Numbered from the stretch's first letter, positions 45,234 through 54,463 are shown. The stretch: DNA of 64,000 nt from CAWULT01 sp963923455 (GCA_963923455.1 CAWULT010000010.1:1-64000); one strand, 5' to 3'. Numbers and translations are program-made. The notes: a model not told the origin generated them from the sequence alone.

Positions 45234-47186
45234 TCAGCGCGCCGCGCCCGCACCCGGCGTCTGACCGGCCGCGAACCGCTCCATCGCGGCCAGATTCTCG
45301 CGCGCCGTCATGTCCGACGGCGCCAGTTCGACCACGCGGCGAAACGGGCCGACCGCGTCGGCGTAGCGCCCCTGGGCCGCCAGCGCGCGGCCCAGCAGGT
45401 TCAACAGCCTGATGTCGTCGGGCTTGGCGCCCGCTGCACGGTCGAACGCCTCGACGGCCTCGTCCATCCGCTTCGCCGCCGCGAGCGCCAGGCCGGCGCG
45501 CTGCAGGATCTCGGGGTCGTCCGGCCGGCGCTGCAGTGCCTCGCCGAAGCGGGTGACGGCCTCGTCGAGCCGACCCTGCCGCAGCAGCACGTCGGCCAGC
45601 GCCGCGCGCGCGCCAGCGTCGTCGGGCTGTTGCTGCACCAGCCGTTCGTACTCCGTGACGGCCTCGGCGAGCTTGCCCTGCAGCATCAGCGCCTTCCCGA
45701 GCAGATCGCGCGCCACCGGCACGGCGGAACTCTCAGGCACGAGCCGGATGAACTCGCGCGCGTAGATGGCCGCGTCGTCGAGGCGGCCCGACACCATCAT
45801 CTCGGTGGCCAGCCCGTAATAGGCCGGCGGATAGTCCGTCACCGCCTGCTGCAACTGCGCCAGGGCGTCCGTGTGGCTGCCCGCGGCGACGAGCTCGTCG
45901 GCCAGGCGAAAGCGGGCGCGCCCGTTCGGCCAGCGCTCGACGCTGGTGCGCGCGATCGTCAGCCGCGACTGGTACTCCCGGTTGCGGAGCACCGTGCCGG
46001 CCGCGAGCCCGACGCACACCGCGGCCAGAGCCACCGTGGCCGCCAGCGGCCAGGATCGGCGTGGCGCGCCGTCGCCACCGGACTCGCCCTGAGTGCCACG
46101 CCGGGTCGTCACCCAGACGAGGCCCACGACGAAGAGGACCGCCAGGGCCGCCAGCGGCAGGTACATCCGGCGTTCCGCGCCGACCTCGGTTGCGATCGGC
46201 ACGACACTCGACGTGGGAGCGAGCGTGACGAGAACCCAGGCGCCCAGGAACCCGAGCCGCGGCGCGCGCCAGAGCGCCACGAGCGTCAGCACCACGAAGG
46301 CGGCGACGACGAGCGCGGGCCCGAGCACGGCGCCCGGCGTCAGCGGGCGCGGCAGGCCGTAGTCGAGGACGAGGTCCACGGGCCAGACGGCGAGGCGCAG
46401 GTAGCGCGCCACGATCACCACCTGATTGAGGAGGTACGTCCAGGCGGCCGCGACACCTCCGACGCCGACGGTCGACCGGCCGGCGGTGTAGATCAGCCAG
46501 CCCAGCACCACCCAGCTCGCCGCGAGACCCAGGTACAGGACGCGCCGGCCGGCGACGGCCTGCCGCCACGAGGGATACAGGAACACGCGGTCGTAGAGCA
46601 GCACCAGTACCGGCGCGACGACCATCGTCTCCTTCGACATCGCCCCGGCCGTACAGGCCAGCACGGCTCCCGCCACCCATCCCGGGCGACCCGGCGCGTC
46701 GAACGCGCGCAGCGCGCAGTAGAGCGTCAGCAACAGGGCCGTCGCCATGAGGAGTTCGGTCCGCTGCGTGACGTAGCTCACGGCGTCGGTCGCCAGCGGA
46801 TGCACCACCCAGACGAGCGCCGAGCCGAGCGCGACGGCGGGCGCGTGGGCACGCAGCCGGGGCGACGCGTCGCGCCGCTCGAGCGTACGCCGGACCAGCG
46901 CGTAGAGCAGGCACGCCGCCAGCAGGTGCACCCCCACGTTGACCACGTGATAGCCCGTGACGTCGAGCCCCCCGGCCGCGTAGTTGGCGGCCAACGACAA
47001 CTGGACGAGCGGCCGCCCGGCGACCGGCGTCTCGCGCGGCGGATCGAACGCGGCGGCGAGCGACAGTTCGCGAATCCGCGCATTGGTGACGACGGCGGAC
47101 TGATCGTCGAACAGAAAGGGGCCGGCCAGCGCGTTGGCATAAACCAGCGCCCCCGCCAGCACGATAACGGCTAGGTGAGTACGCAC
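45234..47186 (-). CDS. Polytopic membrane protein with C-terminal TPR repeats (TMTC-like)
   Basis: 650 residues from GTG 47186. The N-terminal ~400 residues hold about ten hydrophobic helices. A short early loop with FDDQSAVVTNARIRE (DDxx near residue 28) and a later loop with SYVTQRTELLMA are typical of TMTC/PMT-like membrane proteins. The C-terminal ~220 residues form at least five TPR repeats (AEAVTEYERLVQQQPDDAGA, LDEAVTRFGEALQRRPDDPE and others). TMTC proteins are O-mannosyltransferase relatives; a transferase role here is only a possibility. TAGGAT lies 7 bases before the GTG, so the transcript may be leaderless. It is divergent from the S33-type hydrolase. Confidence 0.75.
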   Translation of the reverse strand: MRTHLAVIVLAGALVYANALAGPFLFDDQSAVVTNARIRELSLAAAFDPPRETPVAGRPLVQLSLAANYAAGGLDVTGYHVVNVGVHLLAACLLYALVRRTLERRDASPRLRAHAPAVALGSALVWVVHPLATDAVSYVTQRTELLMATALLLTLYCALRAFDAPGRPGWVAGAVLACTAGAMSKETMVVAPVLVLLYDRVFLYPSWRQAVAGRRVLYLGLAASWVVLGWLIYTAGRSTVGVGGVAAAWTYLLNQVVIVARYLRLAVWPVDLVLDYGLPRPLTPGAVLGPALVVAAFVVLTLVALWRAPRLGFLGAWVLVTLAPTSSVVPIATEVGAERRMYLPLAALAVLFVVGLVWVTTRRGTQGESGGDGAPRRSWPLAATVALAAVCVGLAAGTVLRNREYQSRLTIARTSVERWPNGRARFRLADELVAAGSHTDALAQLQQAVTDYPPAYYGLATEMMVSGRLDDAAIYAREFIRLVPESSAVPVARDLLGKALMLQGKLAEAVTEYERLVQQQPDDAGARAALADVLLRQGRLDEAVTRFGEALQRRPDDPEILQRAGLALAAAKRMDEAVEAFDRAAGAKPDDIRLLNLLGRALAAQGRYADAVGPFRRVVELAPSDMTARENLAAMERFAAGQTPGAGAAR

Positions 47187-47270
47187 GCCGCGTATCCTAC
47201 CCACGTTTGCCCACAAACGGCGAGCAGGGCCAGGCAGGACGGCCCGAGGCCGGGTGCTATCATCCGGACG
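47187..47270. promoter_or_regulatory. Compact divergent promoter region with inverted repeat
   Basis: On the minus strand TAGGAT (47194-47199) lies 7 bases before GTG 47186. On the plus strand TATCAT (47258-47263) lies 7 bases before TTG 47271. Between them CGTTTG-CCCA-CAAACG (47204-47219) is a perfect inverted repeat and a candidate shared operator. Confidence 0.5.
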
Positions 47271-48782
47271 TTGCCCCGCCCCCGGCTGCTCCCCCGTGTG
47301 CGCCCCCTCGTCGCGGCGTTGGGCGCGGCGATCGCGATGGCGTCGGCCGGGTGCGCCAGCCAGGCCGCTCCGCAGGTCCTCGACCATCTGCACCCCTGCG
47401 CCAGCACCGAGGGCCCCGTCGACGCCTACTGCGGCGGCCTGGACGTCTGGGAGAACCGCGATACCCGCGCAGGCCGGCGGATCACGCTGAACCTCGTCGT
47501 CCTGCCATCGGTCAGCGCCGACGTCAGGCCGGACCCGGTGTTCTTCCTGGCCGGCGGCCCGGGACAGGGTGCCGCGCAGCTGGCCCAGCAGATCCAGGTG
47601 CTGTTCCGGCGGGTGCAGCGCAACCGGGACATCGTGCTGGTCGACCAGCGCGGCACGGGCCGGTCGAACCCGCTCGACTGCAAGTCGAGCGGCGAGACGC
47701 TGGCCGACCTCACCGAGTCGGACGACGCGCAGATCGCGAAGCTCAAGACGTGCCTGGCCGGGCTGAAGGGCGACGTCCGCCTCTACACCACGAACATCGC
47801 GATGGACGACCTCGACGACGTCCGCGCACACCTCGGCTACGACCGCGTCAACCTCTACGGCGGCTCCTACGGCACGCGCGCGGCGCTCGTCTACCTGCGG
47901 CGGCATGGTGCGCACGTGCGGTCGATCGTGCTCGACGGCGTCGCGCCCATGGACATGCGGCTGCCGCTCTACGCGGCGCGCGACGCCCAACGCTCGCTCG
48001 ACGCGCTGCTGCGCGACTGCGAGGGCGACGCCGCGTGCCGCGCGGCCTTCCCCGGGCTGTCCGCGCGCGTCCGCACGCTCGTCGCACGGCTCGACGCGGA
48101 GCCCGTGCGCCAGCGCGTCGTGCACCCGCGCACGGGCGCGTCCGAGGAGACCGTCGTCACGGGGCGGCTGGTGGCGAGCATCCTGTTCGGCGCCCTCTAC
48201 TCGCCGCTGACCTCGTCGATCGTGCCGTCGCTCGTGTCGCAGGCCGAGCGCCACGACTTCCAGGGCCTGCTCGCCCTGGCCTTCGCGGGCGAGACCACCA
48301 CCGACAACATGAGCCTCGGCATGCAGCTCTCCGTCATCTGCAGCGAGGACGCCGGGCGCTACACACCCGCGGACCTGGCCCGGGAGACCAGCGGCTCTGT
48401 CTTCGGCGCGCACCTGATGGTCGGCCAGGTGAAGGCGTGCGAATTCTGGCCGCGCGGCGAGGTGAGCGCCGACTACTACGCGCCGGTCGTCTCGGACGTC
48501 CCGGCGCTGGTGCTCTCGGGCGACCTCGACCCGGTGACGCCGCCGACCTGGGGCGCCGAAGTGGTCCGGCACCTGCGGAACGGCGTCCACTACACCGCCG
48601 CGGCCACCGGCCACGGCGTCGTGGCCACGGCGTGCGGCTCGCGGCTCGTCAGCGACTTCATCGAGCGCGGGCGCGCCGACGGCCTCGATGCCGGGTGCCT
48701 GTCCACCCTCCGGCGGCCCGGCTTCTTCCTGACGCCCGCCGGCCCCGAACCGACGCCGGTGCGCGGCGCGGAGGCCCCGTGA
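47271..48782 (+). CDS. Alpha/beta hydrolase lipoprotein, TAP-like / S33 peptidase family
   Basis: 503 residues from TTG 47271; GTG 47298 is an alternative. The signal sequence LVAALGAAIAMASAGC carries a plausible lipobox (SAG|C), suggesting a lipoprotein. The alpha/beta-hydrolase fold has FFLAGGPGQGA (oxyanion region), DQRGTGRS, and the nucleophile elbow GGSYGTRAAL. The TAP-like C-terminal domain holds the acid in LVLSGDLDPVTPP and the His in GHGVVATACG. Family members are prolyl or tripeptidyl aminopeptidases. Extra Cys residues (PLDCKSS, RDCEGDAAC) suggest disulfides. The stop overlaps the start of the ABC ATPase gene (GTGA). Confidence 0.82.
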   Translation: MPRPRLLPRVRPLVAALGAAIAMASAGCASQAAPQVLDHLHPCASTEGPVDAYCGGLDVWENRDTRAGRRITLNLVVLPSVSADVRPDPVFFLAGGPGQGAAQLAQQIQVLFRRVQRNRDIVLVDQRGTGRSNPLDCKSSGETLADLTESDDAQIAKLKTCLAGLKGDVRLYTTNIAMDDLDDVRAHLGYDRVNLYGGSYGTRAALVYLRRHGAHVRSIVLDGVAPMDMRLPLYAARDAQRSLDALLRDCEGDAACRAAFPGLSARVRTLVARLDAEPVRQRVVHPRTGASEETVVTGRLVASILFGALYSPLTSSIVPSLVSQAERHDFQGLLALAFAGETTTDNMSLGMQLSVICSEDAGRYTPADLARETSGSVFGAHLMVGQVKACEFWPRGEVSADYYAPVVSDVPALVLSGDLDPVTPPTWGAEVVRHLRNGVHYTAAATGHGVVATACGSRLVSDFIERGRADGLDAGCLSTLRRPGFFLTPAGPEPTPVRGAEAP

Positions 48783-49513
48783 TCACGGCGACCGCCCTCC
48801 GCAAGCAGTTCGGCGACAAGACCGCCGTCGACGGCGTCAGCTTCGTGGCGCGCGACGGCGAGGTCACGGGCCTGCTCGGCCCGAACGGCGCCGGCAAGAC
48901 CACGACGCTGCGGATGCTCTACGGCGTGCTGCGGCCCGACGCGGGCCGCATCCAGGTGGACGACGTCGACGCCCTCGACGCGCCGCTCCAGGCGCGCGCG
49001 CGGCTCGGCGTGCTGCCCGACATCAACGGACTCTATCCCCGGCTCACCGCCTGGGAACACATCAAGTACTTCGGGCAGTTGCAGGGGCTCGACCAGGCGA
49101 CCATCGCCCGGCGCGGGGAGCGCCTCGTGGAGCAGCTCGACATGAAGGCGCTGGCGCACCGCCGCACCGCCGGCTTCTCGCACGGCGAGCGCGCCAAGGT
49201 GGCACTGGCCCGCGCGCTGGTGCACGCGCCGCAGAACGTGCTGCTCGACGAGCCGACCAACGGCCTCGACGTCATGAGCACCCGCGCGGTCCGGGAGATC
49301 GTCCGGCGCCTGCGCGGCGAGGGCCGCTGCGTGCTCTTCTCGAGCCACGTGATGCAGGAGGTGTCGGCCCTGTGCGACGCGATCGTCGTGATCGCCCACG
49401 GCCGCGTCGTGGCCCAGGGCACGGCCGACGACCTGCGCGCCCTGACCGGCCACGCGTCGCTCGAGGACGCCTTCGTGGCGCTCGCCGGCCCCGATTCTCG
49501 GGAGACGCCATGA
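48779..49513 (+). CDS. ABC transporter ATP-binding protein (NatA-like)
   Basis: 244 residues from GTG 48779, which overlaps the preceding stop. Walker A is GLLGPNGAGKTTTLRM, the signature is FSHGERAKVALARAL (a variant of LSGGQ), Walker B is NVLLDEPTNGLD, and the H-loop is FSSHVM. It is the type paired with ABC-2 permeases, here the NatB-like protein encoded next with a 4-base overlap. Together they probably export ions, a peptide or another small compound. Coupling to a lipoprotein peptidase may mean that the hydrolase processes or detoxifies the same peptide (inference). Confidence 0.92.
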   Translation: MITATALRKQFGDKTAVDGVSFVARDGEVTGLLGPNGAGKTTTLRMLYGVLRPDAGRIQVDDVDALDAPLQARARLGVLPDINGLYPRLTAWEHIKYFGQLQGLDQATIARRGERLVEQLDMKALAHRRTAGFSHGERAKVALARALVHAPQNVLLDEPTNGLDVMSTRAVREIVRRLRGEGRCVLFSSHVMQEVSALCDAIVVIAHGRVVAQGTADDLRALTGHASLEDAFVALAGPDSRETP

Positions 49514-50691
49514 CGGTCCTGCTGCGCCAGGCCTTCGTCGTGCTGATCAAGGAGCTGCGCGACGCCATCCGCGACCGGCGCGCGATGTCGTCGGTGCTGC
49601 TGGGCGTGGTCATCGGGCCCGCAATCGCCGGCTTCCTGATGAACCGCGTGGCCGATCGGCAGCGCTCGGCCGACGAGGTTCGGATCCCGATCGTCGGCGC
49701 GGAACACGCGCCCGCGCTCGTCGAGTGGCTTCGCCAGCAGGCCGGCGTGGAGGTGGTGCCGGGTCCGGAAGACCCGGAACGCGCCGTCCGCGAGGAGACG
49801 GAATACGTCGTCGCGGTCATCCCGCCGGAATTCGCGGAGCGGTTCCGCGCCTCGCGTCCCGCGCCGATCCGGCTGGTCACCGACGGCTCGCGCAACGACA
49901 CGCGCCCGCAGGTGGAGCGCGTGCGGCGGCTGTTCATGCAGTACGGCAGCGAGATCGGTGCCCTCCGCCTGATCGGGAGGGGCGTCAGCCCCGCGGTGGC
50001 CTCCCCGCTCGAGCTCAGCGACGTCGAGGTGTCCACCGCCCAGCAGCGCGCCGGCCGCATCCTCAGCATCATTCCCCTGATGGTGCTGATCTCGGCCTTC
50101 ACCGGCGCCATGCAGATCGCGACCGACTCGACGGCCGGAGAGCGCGAGCGCGGCTCGCTCGAGGCCCTGCTGCTCAACCCGGTGCCGGCCACCGCGCTCG
50201 CCCTCGGCAAGTGCCTGGCCGCCGCGCTCGTCGCGATGCTGATGGTCAGCCTGGCGGCGACCTTGTGCGGGGCCATCCTGCTGTTCGTGCCCCTCGAGGA
50301 GATGGGGCTCCGCTTCCGGTTCGGTGCGCCGCACCTGCTGGGCATGCTGGCGGCGATGTGGCCGCTGTGCCTGCTGACCGCCGCGCTGCAGGCGTGCATC
50401 GCCACGCTGGCCCGCTCGTTCAAGGAGGCCCAGAGCTACATGGGCATCCTGATGATCCTGCCGATGCTGCTGGGGCTGGCCGGCGCGCTCTACCCGATCG
50501 ACAACCAGCCGTGGATGTACGGCGTGCCGATTCTGGGGCAGTACGTGCTGCTGACGAACGTCATCGGCGGCCACCCCCCGGGCGCACTGGCCTTCCTGGC
50601 GGCGGGCGCCGCGGCCGTGGCCGGCGCGGCCGTCTTCCTGCGGGTGATGGTGGCCCTCTTCACGAGCGAGCGCGTCATCTTCGGTCGCTAG
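49510..50691 (+). CDS. ABC-2 family permease (NatB-like)
   Basis: 393 residues. One N-terminal helix (about 25-45) is followed by a large extracytoplasmic domain (about 50-185), then five more helices. The ABC-2 wording is clear: TDSTAGERERGSLEALLLNPVPATALALGK. The start overlaps the ATPase stop as ATGA. The large loop is typical of NatB-type sodium or drug exporters. Confidence 0.9.
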   Translation: MTVLLRQAFVVLIKELRDAIRDRRAMSSVLLGVVIGPAIAGFLMNRVADRQRSADEVRIPIVGAEHAPALVEWLRQQAGVEVVPGPEDPERAVREETEYVVAVIPPEFAERFRASRPAPIRLVTDGSRNDTRPQVERVRRLFMQYGSEIGALRLIGRGVSPAVASPLELSDVEVSTAQQRAGRILSIIPLMVLISAFTGAMQIATDSTAGERERGSLEALLLNPVPATALALGKCLAAALVAMLMVSLAATLCGAILLFVPLEEMGLRFRFGAPHLLGMLAAMWPLCLLTAALQACIATLARSFKEAQSYMGILMILPMLLGLAGALYPIDNQPWMYGVPILGQYVLLTNVIGGHPPGALAFLAAGAAAVAGAAVFLRVMVALFTSERVIFGR

Positions 50692-50796
50692 TCTCCCGCG
50701 GAGCCCTTCGGCACATGGCGGCCGGCTCGATCCACGGCTATCGGCTCGAAGGATCCGAATCGCGAGCAGACGGAGTATCTTCGATGGCGCACCGCC

Positions 50797-50961
50797 ATGG
50801 ACACGCCACGGACGCCCCTCCCCCGCCCCGCCACCGGCACCGACATCGACACCGACGACACGACCTGCCCGCGCTGCGGCGAGTCGCAGGACCTGGCGAA
50901 GGTCAAAGGGTGCATCAAGTGCCTGAAGTGCGGGTTCAAGTTCGACTGCAACGGGTGGTGA
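50797..50961 (+). CDS. 54-residue zinc-ribbon protein
   Basis: A small gene, too short to stand out among the longer frames. After a Pro/Thr/Asp-rich head, CPRCG (Cys24, Cys27) and CIKCLKCGFKFDC (Cys39, Cys42, Cys45, Cys51) form a zinc ribbon. The layout resembles the C-terminal ribbon of B12-dependent ribonucleotide reductases (CPxCG ... GCxxCxxCG), and stand-alone versions occur in many bacteria. No good ribosome binding site is seen before ATG 50797. Codon use and the dense Cys pattern support a real gene. Its role is unknown. Confidence 0.72.
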   Translation: MDTPRTPLPRPATGTDIDTDDTTCPRCGESQDLAKVKGCIKCLKCGFKFDCNGW

Positions 50962-51018
50962 CGCGCGGCGGGACCTGAGCCGGACGGCCAGGGTCCGCAC
51001 GCGTCACGGCCGTCGCCC

Positions 51019-52665
51019 TCAGCGCCCGGCCGTCGCGGCAGCCGGCGGCGTCGCAGGCACGGACACGGGCGGGTCGAAGACGTCGAGCAGCGTCCGCGTC
51101 AGCGTGTGCATCGGGCCGAGCGACGCGCGCACGGGGTTCATGCCGGGCGTGAAGCCGCGCGCCACGAGCCGCTGGACGATCTCGGGCCGGTTCGTGACGA
51201 TGTGCACCGGCACGTCCCACGAGGCGCCCTCGCCGCTGACCGCGGACGCCGGCTGATGATCGCCGATCAGCACCATCACCAGATCCCGGCCGCGCTGATG
51301 GCGCAGGTAGCCCCCGAACGAGGTCAGCGCATACGCCACGGCGTTGACGTACGACGGGCCGAGATCCAGCCACTCGGGCTGGTGCTCGAAGGCGCGCTCG
51401 ACGTCGGCCTCGTCGTACGGCTCCTTCGACAGCAGCCGCGTCCAGTCCGGCTGGTACGGGGCCGTGGGGCCGAACGGCGCATGCGTGCTGGTCGTCGGGA
51501 AGAAGACGAACCGGCGCGGGCCGGCGTCCGGCCGGGGATCGAGCCGGTCGATCATCCCGATCGCGTACTGATCCGGAATGGCCCACCACCCGAACTGCGG
51601 CCCCTGGTACTGCAGGCTCAGCTCGCCGTTGATCCGCGCGAATCGGTAGAACGCGCCCTCGGGCCACTCGGAGCTGAGGCCGGGCATCACCGCCATCGCG
51701 TGGTAGCCGGCGCGGCCGAACGTCGCAACGATGGTGTCGCGGTCGCGCTGTGACATCAGCACGGCGTTGGTCTCCTCGTTGCGGACCTCCACGCCGGACA
51801 TCAGGCTCACGTGCGCGAGCCACGACGACCCGCCAAAGGTCGGTGAGGTGACGAACGCCGACACCACCTGGCGCCCCGACGCGGCGACATCGGCCGCGAA
51901 CCGCGTCCGTGCCGGCGCGAGCGGCTCGCGAAACTCTCCGCGGTCGTAGGTGACCGCGCCGTACGACTCCATGAACACCAGCAGCACGTCCGCGCCGCGC
52001 ACGCCGGCCAGGCTCGACTCGAGCGAGGGGCGCGGCAGCGCGCCGACCCCGCCGAACGCCAGCACCTGGCGAACGAAGATCCCGCCCTGCCGCGCGTAGA
52101 CGCGGCTGACGGGCTCGCTCACCGGGTGGCCGTTCTCGCCGAAGGCGCCGGCGAGCTGCGCGCCGTACAGGAGGATGACCGCCGAGGCGAGCACCAGCAG
52201 GACGCGCCGCTCGCCCGGAGACGCCGCGGCTGCGGCCACGTGCCTGAAGCCCCATCGCATCAGGCGATAGAGGATGAAGAGCACGAGCCCCACGGCGCCG
52301 ACGATGCCCACCAGCAGCAGTGCCGGCTTGGCGTCGGTCATCATGTCGGCCACGGCGCCCAGGTGCTGCGCGTCCCAGTAGATGTTGATCGGGCGGCCGA
52401 ACAGCGCCATCACGGTCACGTGCACGTAGCGGCCGACGGCCATCAGCACCCAGAGCGCAGACAGGCCGCCCACCACGCGGCCCGGCACGCCGCCGGGCCG
52501 CCGCCCGAGGGCGCCCAGCAGCACCAGCGCCGCCGCCAGTTCCACCGACACCTCACCCTGCCACCGCACCATCGGCGTCGGCCAGAAGTCGTAGAACGTC
52601 AGCGCCGCGTTCAGCGCCACGACCGCCAGCCCCAGCACCGCCCACCGTCCCCCGTGCCCCGCCAC
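51019..52665 (-). CDS. Membrane-anchored sulfatase-fold enzyme (LtaS / phosphoglycerol-transferase-like)
   Basis: 548 residues from GTG 52665, 13 bases after the CDP-alcohol transferase stop. Four to five N-terminal helices (to about residue 175) are followed by an extracytoplasmic sulfatase-superfamily domain. The metal and nucleophile landmarks are LLVFMESYGAVTYDRG, SPTFGGSSWLAHVSLMSGV (likely nucleophile Thr) and VLIGDHQPAS. LtaS/OpgB-type enzymes move phosphoglycerol or phosphoethanolamine from lipids to glycans. Being co-transcribed with a CDP-alcohol phosphatidyltransferase fits head-group transfer (inference). It converges with the zinc-ribbon gene. Confidence 0.78.
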   Translation of the reverse strand: MAGHGGRWAVLGLAVVALNAALTFYDFWPTPMVRWQGEVSVELAAALVLLGALGRRPGGVPGRVVGGLSALWVLMAVGRYVHVTVMALFGRPINIYWDAQHLGAVADMMTDAKPALLLVGIVGAVGLVLFILYRLMRWGFRHVAAAAASPGERRVLLVLASAVILLYGAQLAGAFGENGHPVSEPVSRVYARQGGIFVRQVLAFGGVGALPRPSLESSLAGVRGADVLLVFMESYGAVTYDRGEFREPLAPARTRFAADVAASGRQVVSAFVTSPTFGGSSWLAHVSLMSGVEVRNEETNAVLMSQRDRDTIVATFGRAGYHAMAVMPGLSSEWPEGAFYRFARINGELSLQYQGPQFGWWAIPDQYAIGMIDRLDPRPDAGPRRFVFFPTTSTHAPFGPTAPYQPDWTRLLSKEPYDEADVERAFEHQPEWLDLGPSYVNAVAYALTSFGGYLRHQRGRDLVMVLIGDHQPASAVSGEGASWDVPVHIVTNRPEIVQRLVARGFTPGMNPVRASLGPMHTLTRTLLDVFDPPVSVPATPPAAATAGR

Positions 52666-52678
52666 TAGCTCGTCACCA

Positions 52679-53428
52679 TTACCCTTCCGACAGGCCCGCG
52701 GCCTGGCGCGCACGCCACAGCCACGCCACGTCGACCCCGAACGACCATGCGAGCAGCGCCAGCGACGCGGCCGCCGCCACGGCACCGAGGCGCGGCCCGA
52801 CCGTCGGCAGCAGCAGCACCACCAGCGTGACGACCTGCACCACGCACACCGCCTGGCGCCGCCACCGACGCGGCAACGGCGCCTCGAGCCACGGCCACAG
52901 CCAACCGGCCGCGACGAAGGCGTAGCGCATCAAGCCGGACGCCAGCACCCAGGGGCCCGCCTTGTCGAGCTGCCACACCAGCACCGACAGCACCATGATC
53001 AGCAGCGCGTCCGTCTCCATGTCGAAGCGCGCGCCGAAGGGGCTGGCCAACCCCGTCCGCCTGGCCAGCCGGCCGTCGAGGCCGTCGCACGCGGCGGCCA
53101 TCATGCCGACCGCGAACGCCGCCGTCGCCGCCCGATCGGTCACGGCTTCGCCGGCGAGCGCGGCGAGCAGCGCGACGAGCGCCGCCCGCACCGTCGTGAC
53201 GACGTTGGCCGGCCCGAACCGCGGGTGCGGATGCGCGCCAAGACCCGCGAGCGCCACGACCATCACCGCACCGAACGTCGCGATGACCTTGACCGGGTAC
53301 GCCGGCGACAGCGCCAGCGCCTGACGAACGGCCGCCGCCGTGACGCCGCCGGCGGCACCGCACGCCACGACCGCGGCGGCGCCACGAGCCATCAGCGACG
53401 CGCGAACGCCACCCGCCGACGCCACCAT
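52679..53428 (-). CDS. CDP-alcohol phosphatidyltransferase family protein
   Basis: 249 residues with about six hydrophobic helices. The full active-site motif DGx2ARx8Gx3Dx3D is present (DGRLARRTGLASPFGARFDM, ending in the fourth Asp), with all four metal-binding Asp intact. Such enzymes swap CMP of a CDP-alcohol for an acceptor hydroxyl, making phospholipids or phospho-polyols. ATG 53428 is preferred; the open frame extends 57 bases further. It leads the sulfatase-fold gene and is divergent from the MDR-PTPS-GT4-methyltransferase run. The exact alcohol and acceptor are unknown. Confidence 0.85.
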   Translation of the reverse strand: MVASAGGVRASLMARGAAAVVACGAAGGVTAAAVRQALALSPAYPVKVIATFGAVMVVALAGLGAHPHPRFGPANVVTTVRAALVALLAALAGEAVTDRAATAAFAVGMMAAACDGLDGRLARRTGLASPFGARFDMETDALLIMVLSVLVWQLDKAGPWVLASGLMRYAFVAAGWLWPWLEAPLPRRWRRQAVCVVQVVTLVVLLLPTVGPRLGAVAAAASLALLAWSFGVDVAWLWRARQAAGLSEG

Positions 53429-53469
53429 CACCGGCCGCTCACGATATGCTGTGACGAGCCCCCCGCACG

Positions 53470-54444
53470 ATGACCCCCGACGCACGAGCCTTCTGGACCA
53501 TTGCCCCGGGACGCGGCGAGATCCGCGAGGAGACGCTGCCGCGCCCCACGCCGCGAGACGTGGTGGTCCGCACGCTCTACAGCGGGATCAGTCGCGGAAC
53601 CGAGTCGCTCGTCTTCCATGGCCGGGTGCCCGTCTCAGAATACCAGCGCATGCGGGCGCCGTTTCAGCAGGGCGACTTCCCCGGCCCCGTGAAGTACGGC
53701 TATTCCAGCGTGGGCCGCGTCGAGGAAGGCCCGGCGGACCTGCTGGATCGCGACGTGTTCGTCCTGTTCCCGCACCAGACGCGCTATGTGGTGCCGGCCT
53801 CCGCGCTGCACCTGCTGCCCGAGCACATGCCGGCCCGGCGCGCCATTCTCGCGGCCAACATGGAGACCGCGATCAACGGCGTGTGGGACGCGGGCATCCT
53901 GCCCGGCGACCGCGTCCGCGTCGTGGGCGGCGGCACCGTGGGCTGCCTCGTGGCGTGGCTGGCGGCCCGCATCCCCGGATGCGAGGTGGGGCTCGTCGAC
54001 ATCAACCCGCGGCGCGCAGAAGTGGCCAGGGACCTGGGCGTGGCGTTCGCCACGCCGGACTTCGCCGAGGGTGACGCCGACGTCGTCATCCACGCAAGCG
54101 GTTCGCCCGCGGGCCTGTCGCTGGCGATTCGCCTCGCCGGGTTCGAGACCACCATCCTCGAGCTGAGCTGGTACGGCGACCAGGCGGTGCCGGTGGAACT
54201 CGGCGGCCCATTCCACGCGCGGCGCCTGACGATCAAGTCGTCGCAGGTGGGCCACGTCGCCGCCGGCCAGCGCGCCCGCTGGAGCCACCAGCGCCGCATG
54301 CAACTGGCGCTGTCGCTGCTGCAGGACCCGGCCCTCGACGTGCTGATCACCGGCGAGAGTACGTTCGCGACGCTGCCGTCGCTGATGCCGCAGCTGACGG
54401 CCGACGGGCGCGACACGCTCTGCCACTGCATCCGCTACTTCTGA
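53470..54444 (+). CDS. MDR-superfamily dehydrogenase without the usual zinc cysteines
   Basis: 324 residues. The GroES-like N-terminal domain has SGISRGTESLVFHGRVP, where the catalytic-zinc Cys of alcohol dehydrogenases is Ser, and no four-Cys structural zinc lobe is present. The Rossmann motif VVGGGTVGCLVAWLAA is near residue 155, with LVDIN after strand 2 favouring NAD. LELSWYGDQAVPVELGG resembles BchC-like members. It probably oxidises or reduces a hydroxyl on a small molecule. It is the first gene of a plus-strand run with the PTPS-like, GT4 and methyltransferase genes. TATGCT 19 bases upstream is a possible -10 box. Confidence 0.82.
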   Translation: MTPDARAFWTIAPGRGEIREETLPRPTPRDVVVRTLYSGISRGTESLVFHGRVPVSEYQRMRAPFQQGDFPGPVKYGYSSVGRVEEGPADLLDRDVFVLFPHQTRYVVPASALHLLPEHMPARRAILAANMETAINGVWDAGILPGDRVRVVGGGTVGCLVAWLAARIPGCEVGLVDINPRRAEVARDLGVAFATPDFAEGDADVVIHASGSPAGLSLAIRLAGFETTILELSWYGDQAVPVELGGPFHARRLTIKSSQVGHVAAGQRARWSHQRRMQLALSLLQDPALDVLITGESTFATLPSLMPQLTADGRDTLCHCIRYF

Positions 54445-54463
54445 CCCTCACAGGATTCCGCCC

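Noticed and set aside
45234..48614. 1126-residue reading of the TPR protein with a long N-terminal extension
   Set aside because: The extra ~475 residues lie antisense to the S33-type hydrolase. The membrane protein begins naturally at GTG 47186 with a -10 box before it.
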